From contig PUKG01000209.1 in the NCBI GenBank assembly GCA_003550445.1, forward strand, positions 1 to 8,355: DNA of 8,355 bases, written 5' to 3'. A model generated the notes under the pieces. It was not told the origin of the DNA and ran no database searches. It saw only the letters and a program-made list of their open reading frames with translations. Made by a program: the position numbers and the translations under genes. The first letter of the stretch is position 1; each line of letters begins with the position of its first letter. This stretch comes from Halobacteroidaceae bacterium (GTDB lineage Bacteria; Bacillota; Halanaerobiia; B1SED10-174). Below, one piece after another: positions 1 through 5,837 of the stretch.

Positions 1-7
1 ATAATTT

Positions 8-38
8 GCTAGTCGCTCATCACTGATGAGTTGCTACC
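8..38. repeat. Imperfect hairpin at the left edge
   Basis: The core is CTCATC (16-21) pairing perfectly with GATGAG (25-30) around a three-base ACT loop. The stem extends outward to 8/38 through two G-U type pairs and two mismatches, with a good TAG/CTA segment (10-12 with 34-36). No run of T follows directly, so it is a poor intrinsic terminator. It could be the end of an upstream transcript, a protein site or the edge of a repeat. The left boundary of the window prevents a decision. Confidence 0.45.
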
Positions 39-422
39 TATACTTATTAATTTCGACAAAAAAAATAATTTCCTGCAAAAATAAAGAAAAAAATTTTTAA
101 TTTTGGCTTTTTTAATTATATTAATTCTTATTAGAATAAATGGAATGGAAGGAAATGCTTCTTAAGGGGTAGAAGGAGAAAGGAAAAAGGTTTTCAAAAA
201 ACGGAAAATTAAAAGAAGGCAAAAAAATGGTTTCAATAATGAATTACAGATAATTAATATTTGCGGAGTACTAAAACTTTTCTGTTTTTTTTCTGAACCT
301 ATTGGGGATTATTAGTTATAAGTTCTCTATGAGACAAACATTTTCTTTTTCTTCTTGGTTATCTTTAAATTTCGGTATTAATAAGAAAAACCGCTTGAGG
401 ATAAAATATTTCGGAAAAAATT

Positions 423-430
423 AAGGAGGG
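423..430 (+). promoter_or_regulatory. Ribosome binding site for mtnA (decides a TTG start)
   Basis: AAGGAGGG lies six bases before TTG at 437. An in-frame TAA at 422-424 excludes any earlier start, and the next in-frame ATG (452) has no comparable site. Confidence 0.85.
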
Positions 431-436
431 ATTTTT

Positions 437-1489
437 TTGAAGTGGGACACTATGATATTAGAAGAGGATTGTTTAAAACTTTTGGATCAACGCAAAATTC
501 CCCAAAAAATTGAGTACTTTAAAGCTTCTGATTATAGGAAGGTGATTTTTGGAATAAAAGAAATGGTAGTTCGGGGAGCACCCGCAATTGGAGCTGCCGC
601 GGCTCACGGTGTTTATCTTGCCGTAAGGGAATTCGTGGATTTAGAAGAAAAAGAATTCCAGATAAATTTTAAAAAAGCCCTGGAAGAACTTGGGGATTCC
701 AGACCGACTGCAGTTAATTTAATCTGGGGGATTCGAAGAATGAAAAAGGTTATGGAAGCGAAAAAAGGTCTGGGAAGAAAAGATCTATTACAGGAGTTAT
801 TTTCCGAATCCCAAAAGATAGCCAAAGAGGATGTAGAGATAAATAAAAAGCTCGGAGAACATGGGCAAAAAATAATTCCTCAAAATGGCAGGGTGCTTAC
901 TCACTGTAACACGGGAGCTCTTGCAACGGTTGGTTATGGCACTGCCCTTGGAGTAATAAGGGCGGCTCATGCAAAGGGGAAAGACATAAAGGTTTTTGTT
1001 GATGAAACCCGGCCGCGTTTACAGGGAGCAAGGTTAAATGCTTTTGAGTTATTGGAAGAAGGAATACCCGCTACCCTTATAGTTGATAGTGCTGCTGCGG
1101 TTTTAATGAAAAAAGGGGAGATTGATGTAGTTATTGTTGGGGCGGACAGAATTGCTGCTAACGGAGATACGGCAAACAAAATTGGAACTTTTATGCTTTC
1201 TCAGCTGGCAAAGCATTTCCACGTTCCGTTTTATATTGCTGCCCCCCTATCCACTATTGATTTTGACCTTCCCCAAGGCGAGGACATTATTATTGAAGAG
1301 AGAGACCCCCGGGAGATTACTCACTGGGAGGGAAATCCCATTGCCCCGGAAAAAATTGAAGTATTTAACCCTGCCTTTGATGTGACGCCTTCAGAAAATA
1401 TAAAGGGAATTATTACTGAAAAAGGAATCATAAAGGCACCTTTTAAGGAGAATATTTCCCGCATGAAACCTGGTGGTGATTACAGTTAA
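437..1489 (+). CDS. mtnA: S-methyl-5-thioribose-1-phosphate isomerase (MtnA)
   Basis: This 350-residue cytosolic enzyme isomerises methylthioribose-1-phosphate to methylthioribulose-1-phosphate in methylthioadenosine (MTA) salvage. The length matches the family, which shares its fold with eIF2B subunits. Visible signatures are VVRGAPAIGAAAAHG (residues 44-58), DSRPTAVNL (88-95 region), the catalytic cysteine in THCNTGALATVGYGTA (Cys157), DETRPRLQGARL (189-200), and the catalytic aspartate in VGADRIAANGDTANKIGT (Asp237). These two residues correspond to the Cys/Asp pair known from the Bacillus enzyme. The TTG start is chosen for its strong ribosome binding site. It is the first gene of the apparent operon and overlaps the next gene by 17 bases. 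Some homologues also isomerise 5-deoxyribose-1-phosphate; the sequence alone cannot decide this. No methylthioribose kinase, MTA phosphorylase or aldolase gene is in view. Confidence 0.95.
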   Translation: MKWDTMILEEDCLKLLDQRKIPQKIEYFKASDYRKVIFGIKEMVVRGAPAIGAAAAHGVYLAVREFVDLEEKEFQINFKKALEELGDSRPTAVNLIWGIRRMKKVMEAKKGLGRKDLLQELFSESQKIAKEDVEINKKLGEHGQKIIPQNGRVLTHCNTGALATVGYGTALGVIRAAHAKGKDIKVFVDETRPRLQGARLNAFELLEEGIPATLIVDSAAAVLMKKGEIDVVIVGADRIAANGDTANKIGTFMLSQLAKHFHVPFYIAAPLSTIDFDLPQGEDIIIEERDPREITHWEGNPIAPEKIEVFNPAFDVTPSENIKGIITEKGIIKAPFKENISRMKPGGDYS

Positions 1490-2438
1490 AGCCCTTGTTT
1501 TAGAAAAAGGTAAGGTTCTGCTAAAGGAAACTCCCATCCCAATTGTTTCCCCGGGGGAATTACTGATCCGGGTAATTTATGGTGGTATTTGCAGTACTGA
1601 CCTGGAAATGGTTAAGGGATATGTTCCTTTTTCGGGAATCATGGGTCATGAGTTTGTTGGAGTTGTGGAAAAGGATCCAGAGGGGAAACTGGAAGGGAAA
1701 AGGGTTGTTGGGGAAATAAATATTTCCTGCGGTGATTGCTCGGTTTGCCGAAGGGGACTTAAAACCCATTGTCCGGAAAGGAAAGTTCCTGGAATCAAGA
1801 ACAGGAATGGGGTTTTTGCTGAGTATGTTACCCTTCCCCGAGAAAACATTTTCCCTGTTCCAGAAGAGGTTCCGGATAAGGATGCGGTTTTTACCGAACC
1901 CCTTGCTGCAGGGTTGGAAATCCTGGAACAGGTTCATATACCTCCATCCAGTTCTGTAGGAATTCTTGGAGATGGGAAGCTTGGTTTACTGGTAGCAATG
2001 GTTTTGGCGGAAGCAGGGATTGAAACGATAATGTTAGGAAATCACCCGGAAAAAATGAAAATTCTAAAACCCCTGGGGATCCAGGGTTTAATAGCAAAAG
2101 ATTTCCAGGGGAAAATGGATTTTTTGGTCGATTGTACCGGAAATCCCAAAGGTTTAGAGTTTGCTTTAAAAATAATAAACCCCCGAGGGACAATTGTTTT
2201 AAAAACCACGGTTGCAGAACAAACTAATTTAGATGTTGGTGTTCTGGTTCGAGAAGAGATAAGATTAATAGGTTCCCGTTGCGGACCTTTTGGGCCTGCT
2301 CTTCGACTTTTACAAAAAGGAAGGCTTCCCGTGGAAAAAATGATAGACAAAGTGTTTCCATTATCCAGGGGGATCGAAGCAATTGAGTTTGCTGGAAAAA
2401 GGGGAGTTAAGAAGGTCCTCGTTGAAATGGAAAGGTAA
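1473..2438 (+). CDS. Zinc-dependent medium-chain alcohol dehydrogenase-like protein
   Basis: This 321-residue protein belongs to the medium-chain dehydrogenase/reductase superfamily (NAD(P)-dependent alcohol/aldehyde interconversion). The GroES-like N-terminal half carries catalytic-zinc ligands: Cys40 in GGICSTD, His59-Glu60 in MGHEFVG, and Glu142 in TEPLAAG. The structural-zinc loop is complete, with Cys86, Cys89, Cys92 and Cys100 in CGDCSVCRRGLKTHC. The Rossmann half has GILGDGKLG (163-171), a variant of the glycine-rich NAD(P) motif. It is slightly shorter than classical members (about 340-350). The start is GTG at 1473, or the adjacent GTG at 1476. Neither has a strong site of its own, and the 17-base overlap with mtnA suggests translational coupling. 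The substrate cannot be read from the sequence. Its position suggests an aldehyde or alcohol derived from the MtnA product, which is inference. Confidence 0.9.
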   Translation: MVITVKALVLEKGKVLLKETPIPIVSPGELLIRVIYGGICSTDLEMVKGYVPFSGIMGHEFVGVVEKDPEGKLEGKRVVGEINISCGDCSVCRRGLKTHCPERKVPGIKNRNGVFAEYVTLPRENIFPVPEEVPDKDAVFTEPLAAGLEILEQVHIPPSSSVGILGDGKLGLLVAMVLAEAGIETIMLGNHPEKMKILKPLGIQGLIAKDFQGKMDFLVDCTGNPKGLEFALKIINPRGTIVLKTTVAEQTNLDVGVLVREEIRLIGSRCGPFGPALRLLQKGRLPVEKMIDKVFPLSRGIEAIEFAGKRGVKKVLVEMER

Positions 2439-2498
2439 ATGGCAACAAACACTAGGGAATTAAAATATTTGTTTTACAATACTTTCTGGTAGGTTTTA

Positions 2499-2813
2499 TT
2501 GGTAAAAATAAATTTTTTGCAGGATTGGAAGAGAAAAAAAAGAATTTTTGAAAAAAGAGAGGTTTTGGAAAAACAAATGGAGGAAAAACAGATACTTGTA
2601 AAAATACGAGATCAGCGGGGAATCGGGGAAAAACTGCCCGAGGAGGTCAAAGCAAGGGAAGGAATTGAACTGGGTGAGTTCATGGAAAACCTTCCTCTTC
2701 CTGGAGGCCCGGGTTATTATACAATTTTGCACAATGGGAAAATTGCTGAACGGGGTAAAAAACTTGAAACTGGAGATGAAATAGGAATTCTCCCTTTATC
2801 TGTAGGAGGTTGA
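2499..2813 (+). CDS. MoaD/ThiS-family ubiquitin-like protein, AOR-associated
   Basis: This 104-residue protein has a C-terminal part (about residues 30-104) that reads as a beta-grasp sulfur carrier: strand ILVKIR, helix IELGEFMENL, strand YYTILHNGKIA, then LETGDEIGILPLSVGG. The final Gly-Gly is the residue pair adenylated and thiocarboxylated in MoaD and ThiS. In MoaD this supplies the dithiolene sulfur of molybdopterin or tungstopterin, and small MoaD-like genes next to aor are common. TTG at 2499 is preferred because GGTAGG (2488-2493) precedes it by five bases. An in-frame TAG (2490-2492) blocks earlier starts. ATG at 2577 would give a more typical 78-residue protein, but its purine-rich site lies 14 bases away. 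With the long start there is an unusual Lys/Glu-rich N-terminal extension. Its stop is three bases before aor. Confidence 0.85.
   Translation: MVKINFLQDWKRKKRIFEKREVLEKQMEEKQILVKIRDQRGIGEKLPEEVKAREGIELGEFMENLPLPGGPGYYTILHNGKIAERGKKLETGDEIGILPLSVGG
2804..2810 (+). promoter_or_regulatory. Ribosome binding site for aor inside the Gly-Gly codons
   Basis: AGGAGGT lies six bases before ATG 2817. The same bases encode the terminal Val-Gly-Gly of the preceding MoaD-like protein, so translation of the two genes is likely coupled. Confidence 0.85.
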
Positions 2814-2816
2814 ACC

Positions 2817-4712
2817 ATGAAAACCAATGAAAATAAATTTTTGTTTGTTGATCTCTCAAATTCAAAAATCTGGATTGAAGAACCAGATCCGGTTTTTTGT
2901 AGAACTTTTTTAGGAGGGAGGGGCTGGGCTTTACCCTATCTTCTGAGAAATCTTAAACCCAAAACCGACCCCCTAAGTCCGGAAAATATTCTTGCAGTTA
3001 CTACCAGCGTTATTTCTGGGGCAAGAGGTCCTGCAATGCCAAGAGTAATTGTTTGTTCTAAATCACCCTTAACCGGGGCTTTCGGTGAAAGTGAGGCTGG
3101 AGGTTTCTGGGCTCCGGGACTTAAAAAAGCTGGCTTTGGCGCGATATTCATCATGGGTAAAGCTCCTGGTCCTGTATATATTTGGATAAAAGATGGTTCG
3201 GTTGAAATTAAAGAAGCAGGCCATTTATGGGGGCTTGAAACCGGGGAAACCCAGGACATTATCAGAAAAGAACTGAAAGAATCTCGGGCTCGGGTATTGC
3301 AAATTGGCCCTGCTGGGGAAAATGGAGTTTTATATGCCAACATTGTAAACGAACTTGCCCATTTCAATGGCCGAAATGGTCTCGGGGCAGTTATGGGGTC
3401 CAAAAATTTAAAGGCAGTTGTTGTTCGAGGGACAGGAGAAGTTACAACAAGTGATCCCGAAAAAGTAAAGGAAATCAACACCTGGACAGCCAAGGAGGGT
3501 ATTGAAAAACCTCTTGGGGAAATTCTCCGCAGGCATGGCACCATTCCCCTGGTGAGAACTTTCCAGGAAGTTGGAGCTTTACCAACCAGGAACTGGACCC
3601 GAGGTGTTTTTTCCCGAGGTGAAGAAATATCTGCCGAAAATCTCCACAAAACAATCTACATTGAACCCAAGGGATGTTTCTCTTGCCCCATAAGATGCAA
3701 AAGAAGGGCAAAGGTAGAAAACGAAAAATTTAAGGTTGATCCACGTTTTGGGGGCCCTGAATATGAAACAATTGGAGCTTTAGGTTCAATATTGGAAGTG
3801 TCCGATCCCTATATTTTGGCCAAAGCAAATGAACTTTGTAACCGCTATGCCCTGGACACAATTTCCCTGGGAATGACTATTGGTTGGGTTATGGAAGCAG
3901 TTGAAAGGGGACATATTTCAAAAGAGGAATGTGACGGTTTGGATATTACATTTGGCAATGGGGAGGTTTTAATTCCACTAATTGAAAAGGTTGTAAAGAG
4001 GCAGGGAATTGGAGAAAAAATCGCCCGGGGAAGTAAACGCTTTGCCCAGGAACTCGGCCTTGAAGGAGAAGACTTTTTACTGGAAGTTAAAGGTCAGGAG
4101 GTCCCCATGCATGATCCCCGGATAAAAACTGGGGTTGGGCTTCAATATGCCCTTTCAGATTATGGTGCTGACCACATTGTTGCTCCTCACGATACTGTTT
4201 TTGCTACCAAAGATAGCCCGGGGATTAAAGAGGGTTCTATGTTGGGGGTTTTTGAACCTGTGGATCCCTTAAGCCTGGGTCCTGAAAAAGTAAGGCTCTT
4301 TTATTACATGGACCTTTACTGGAGCCTTGTGGACATGCTTGGTTTTTGTACCTTTGGGTTTGTCCCCCGGGGCCCCATTCCTGTGGAGATGATGGTGGAT
4401 CTGGTTAAGGCAATTACCGGTTGGCCGGTTTCCCTCTGGGAGCTTTTCAAAGCTGCAGAACGGACAATTCACCTTGCCAGGATTTTCAACCTCAGGGAAG
4501 GGTTTACCCCTGATGATGATAGGTTACCTAAAAGGTTTTTCCAGAACTTTAATAATGGGCCCCTTGAGGGGAAGGGAGGAATTGATGAAGAAAAGTTCCA
4601 GCAAGCCATTCACCTTCGTTATAAAATGATGGGATGGGATCCTGAAACAGGAAAACCCCTTCCGGAGAGACTTTATGAACTTGGTTTGGGGGAGTTTGCT
4701 GAAAAGAACTAG
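2817..4712 (+). CDS. aor: Tungsten-dependent aldehyde:ferredoxin oxidoreductase
   Basis: This 631-residue enzyme of the AOR family oxidises aldehydes to carboxylates with ferredoxin as electron acceptor, using a bis-tungstopterin cofactor and one [4Fe-4S] cluster. The N-terminal domain shows FLGGRGWALPYLL (31-43), SGARGPAMPR (67-76), GAFGESEAGGFW (88-98) and FNGRNGLGAVMGSKNLKAV (183-201), all typical of the family. The cluster ligands are Cys287, Cys290 and Cys294 (CFSCPIRC), with the distant fourth Cys511 in DMLGFCTFG; spacing matches the Pyrococcus furiosus enzyme closely. GGPEYET (312-318) and ADHIVAPHD (451-459) supply conserved acidic and histidine residues near the pterin site. No signal peptide is visible, so it should be cytosolic. 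It follows the MoaD-like gene by three bases. Its aldehyde specificity (AOR, FOR, GAPOR or another branch) cannot be decided by reading. Confidence 0.96.
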   Translation: MKTNENKFLFVDLSNSKIWIEEPDPVFCRTFLGGRGWALPYLLRNLKPKTDPLSPENILAVTTSVISGARGPAMPRVIVCSKSPLTGAFGESEAGGFWAPGLKKAGFGAIFIMGKAPGPVYIWIKDGSVEIKEAGHLWGLETGETQDIIRKELKESRARVLQIGPAGENGVLYANIVNELAHFNGRNGLGAVMGSKNLKAVVVRGTGEVTTSDPEKVKEINTWTAKEGIEKPLGEILRRHGTIPLVRTFQEVGALPTRNWTRGVFSRGEEISAENLHKTIYIEPKGCFSCPIRCKRRAKVENEKFKVDPRFGGPEYETIGALGSILEVSDPYILAKANELCNRYALDTISLGMTIGWVMEAVERGHISKEECDGLDITFGNGEVLIPLIEKVVKRQGIGEKIARGSKRFAQELGLEGEDFLLEVKGQEVPMHDPRIKTGVGLQYALSDYGADHIVAPHDTVFATKDSPGIKEGSMLGVFEPVDPLSLGPEKVRLFYYMDLYWSLVDMLGFCTFGFVPRGPIPVEMMVDLVKAITGWPVSLWELFKAAERTIHLARIFNLREGFTPDDDRLPKRFFQNFNNGPLEGKGGIDEEKFQQAIHLRYKMMGWDPETGKPLPERLYELGLGEFAEKN

Positions 4713-4752
4713 CTTCAGAGTTCTAAGGAAAAAATCAGAAATTTTTTGGATT

Positions 4753-4762
4753 GAGGGGGGAG
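4753..4762 (+). promoter_or_regulatory. Ribosome binding site for the Lrp-like gene (decides a TTG start)
   Basis: GAGGGGGGAG lies five bases before TTG 4768. The open frame extends upstream to 4675 within the end of aor, but that region matches nothing in the family and lacks a comparable site. Confidence 0.8.
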
Positions 4763-4767
4763 TACCA

Positions 4768-5226
4768 TTGCGTTTTCACGGCTTGGATGAGGTTAACAGA
4801 AAAATACTTGAACACCTGACGGAAGATAGCCGTATATCCTACGCCGAACTGGCAAGAAAGATTCACCTTTCTCGGGTTGCGGTAAGAGAAAGAATAAACA
4901 ACATGATAAAGGAAGGGATTATTTCCCAATTTACCACTGTGGTTAATGCCTCGAAAGTTGGTTATCCAATACCTGCTTTTCTGGAAATTGAAGTAAAACC
5001 CGAAAAAATCCAGGAAGTAATAGGTGAACTAAAGGCCAGGGATGAAATTAAAACAATCTACCAGAAAACTGGTTCGGCTGCAGTTCAAGCCCATGCTTTC
5101 CTGGAGAGCACGGAAAGTTTAAACGAATTTTTACAGGAAAAAGTCTATGTGATTGATGGGATAGAAGGTGTTGATTGCCAGCTTCTTTTAAGGTGTTTTA
5201 AAAGTGATTTCACAATTAATATTTAA
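4768..5226 (+). CDS. Lrp/AsnC-family transcriptional regulator
   Basis: This 152-residue protein starts at TTG, chosen from its ribosome binding site and because it gives the family's usual length. The N-terminal DNA-binding domain is clear: LDEVNRKILEHLTEDSR, then the helix-turn-helix YAELARKIHLSRVAVRERI, followed by IKEGIISQFTTVVN. The C-terminal half (from about GYPIPAFLEIEVKP) fits the alpha-beta ligand-binding and oligomerisation domain, including a KTGSAAVQAHAFLES segment at the position of the usual TG-Y-D motif; here the Y-D is replaced by S-A. Such proteins usually sense amino acids or related metabolites and form dimers to octamers. As the last gene of the mtnA-adh-moaD-aor cluster it probably controls that operon, which is inference. 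Its ligand is unknown. Confidence 0.92.
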   Translation: MRFHGLDEVNRKILEHLTEDSRISYAELARKIHLSRVAVRERINNMIKEGIISQFTTVVNASKVGYPIPAFLEIEVKPEKIQEVIGELKARDEIKTIYQKTGSAAVQAHAFLESTESLNEFLQEKVYVIDGIEGVDCQLLLRCFKSDFTINI

Positions 5227-5228
5227 AG

Positions 5229-5257
5229 AAAAAACCCCGGTTTTTCCGGGGTTTTTT
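5229..5257. terminator. Intrinsic terminator closing the mtnA-lrp operon
   Basis: AAAAAACCCCGG (5229-5240) pairs perfectly with CCGGGGTTTTTT (5246-5257) around a five-T loop. The CCCCGG/CCGGGG core plus T run is a classic Rho-independent terminator. The A run on the left means it could also act on transcription coming from the right. Confidence 0.93.
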
Positions 5258-5271
5258 CAGGTACCAACTTA

Positions 5272-5301
5272 TTGACACCACTAATTTAAAGGTGATAAAA
5301 T
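5272..5301 (+). promoter_or_regulatory. Sigma-A-type promoter of the arsR-like gene
   Basis: A perfect -35 TTGACA (5272-5277) is followed after 18 bases by TAAAAT (5296-5301), preceded by TG (5293-5294) as an extended -10. Transcription should start near 5308, giving a leader of about 35 bases before ATG 5343. This rules against the upstream ATG at 5307. A short CACC/GGTG inverted repeat (5276-5279 and 5291-5294) spans the spacer and might contribute to repressor binding; this is weak. Confidence 0.85.
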
Positions 5302-5332
5302 AGTATATGGTTAAATTGAAATGTATTTCTAT

Positions 5333-5337
5333 GGAGG
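5333..5337 (+). promoter_or_regulatory. Ribosome binding site for the ArsR-family gene
   Basis: GGAGG sits five bases before ATG 5343. This supports the 107-residue start over ATG 5307, which would be practically at the transcription start. Confidence 0.85.
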
Positions 5338-5342
5338 TTATT

Positions 5343-5666
5343 ATGGATCAATTGGCAGATGTTTTTCGGGCCCTGGGAGAAAAAGGGCGGCTGAAAATAA
5401 TCGAAATTTTAACAGGCGGAGAGAAATGTGTTTGCGAGCTAATTGAGGAAATTGACCTTTCTCAGGCGGCGATCTCTCATCATTTGATGGTTCTTAGAAA
5501 AGCGGGGTTAATTAAAGTTAGAAGAGAAGGGCGTTGGGGTTTTTATTCTCTCGATAAGGAAGGACTGGAAAAACTGGAAGTTTTTCTGGAAAAAGAGATT
5601 TTTCGGCCGGCCATGGAAAGTCCGGAAGGGGGAGGGCGACAGAGGCCTGTTTGTTCGGAGAAGTGA
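5343..5666 (+). CDS. ArsR/SmtB-family metal(loid)-responsive repressor
   Basis: This 107-residue winged helix-turn-helix repressor begins MDQLADVFRALGEKGRLKII, the usual first helices of the family. The recognition region is LSQAAISHHLMVLRKAGLI (39-57), followed by the wing VRREGRWGFYSL (59-70). ECVC-like residues Cys29 and Cys31 (KCVCEL) lie where ArsR proteins bind trivalent arsenic or antimony. The third cysteine of the E. coli pattern is replaced by Ile34. A further cysteine, Cys104, lies near the C-terminus and could complete a three-coordinate site. Binding of the inducer normally releases DNA. The gene has its own promoter and is followed by an operator-like site in front of the radical SAM gene, so autoregulation and control of that gene are both plausible. 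No arsenate reductase, arsenite pump or methyltransferase is present nearby, so the true inducer is uncertain. Confidence 0.93.
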   Translation: MDQLADVFRALGEKGRLKIIEILTGGEKCVCELIEEIDLSQAAISHHLMVLRKAGLIKVRREGRWGFYSLDKEGLEKLEVFLEKEIFRPAMESPEGGGRQRPVCSEK

Positions 5667-5691
5667 CTTTTCAATCAAAATAGTAAATATA

Positions 5692-5702
5692 TCAATATTT
5701 GA
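5692..5702. promoter_or_regulatory. Possible ArsR-type operator over the -35 box
   Basis: TCAA (5692-5695), TAT, TTGA (5699-5702) forms an inverted repeat whose right arm is part of the -35 element. TCAA/TTGA half-sites are typical of ArsR-family operators, though those often have wider spacing. The adjacent repressor gene supports the assignment, which remains inference. Confidence 0.45.
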
Positions 5703-5727
5703 CGTTTGTAGCAAAATTTAGTAAAAT
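5699..5727 (+). promoter_or_regulatory. Sigma-A-type promoter of the radical SAM gene
   Basis: TTGACG (5699-5704) and TAAAAT (5722-5727) are separated by the optimal 17 bases. The predicted start near 5734 leaves a leader of about 100 bases before the gene. This promoter would let the radical SAM gene be transcribed independently of the arsR-like gene. Confidence 0.75.
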
Positions 5728-5823
5728 CAAAATACAAATTAATCGAAATGTTTTGAAAAAATTCCGGAAGAGGTGATAACAAAATTTCCTGGTGTGATGG
5801 GTGAAACAAAGGGTTCAAAAAGT

Positions 5824-5830
5824 AAGGAGG
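5824..5830 (+). promoter_or_regulatory. Ribosome binding site for the radical SAM gene
   Basis: AAGGAGG is seven bases before ATG 5838, a near-perfect anti-SD match that fixes the start. Confidence 0.85.
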
Positions 5831-5837
5831 GAGCCAA

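Larger units (their letters stand above)
1..436. other. AT-rich gene-free leader upstream of mtnA
   Basis: No open frame with a credible ribosome binding site or recognisable protein was found on either strand. The stretch is visibly AT-rich and has a purine-rich block at about 140-235. It starts with an imperfect hairpin (8-38). The promoter of the mtnA operon should lie here, but no strong sigma-A match stands out. A weak candidate is TTGGTT (355-360) and TATTAA (376-381), with a short 15-base spacer. No SAM-I riboswitch core was recognised, although that would be a plausible control element for a methionine-salvage gene. The DNA between the hairpin and the ribosome binding site at 423-430 is otherwise unexplained. 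Confidence 0.6.
5673..5734. repeat. Direct repeat AATCAAAATA flanking the radical SAM promoter
   Basis: The ten-base word AATCAAAATA occurs at 5673-5682 and again at 5725-5734, a 52-base period close to five helical turns. The two copies bracket the -35/-10 region. AT-rich chance repetition is possible, but the phasing and position fit regulator half-sites. Confidence 0.4.

Noticed and set aside
23..30. CTGATGAG, the conserved core of a hammerhead ribozyme
   Set aside because: The matching CGAAA element is absent downstream (only TTCGACAAA at 52-60) and no three-stem arrangement can be drawn.
1..436. SAM-I or other riboswitch upstream of mtnA
   Set aside because: I could not find the conserved core sequences or the needed helices, nor a terminator stem before the ribosome site.
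2440..2493. Seventeen-codon open frame between the dehydrogenase and MoaD-like genes, with GAAAGG just upstream
   Set aside because: It is too short, has no recognisable motif, and the open frame could easily occur by chance in an AT-rich gap.
2936..3649. Long antisense open frame (237 codons) inside aor
   Set aside because: It is complementary to strongly conserved AOR motifs, its translation matches no family, and no ribosome site supports it.
4675..4767. N-terminal extension of the Lrp-like gene starting inside aor
   Set aside because: It lacks family similarity and a good ribosome site, while TTG 4768 has both a strong site and the correct family length.
5307..5342. Upstream ATG for the ArsR-like protein
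   Set aside because: It coincides with the predicted transcription start, while ATG 5343 has GGAGG at ideal spacing and gives the normal family start.
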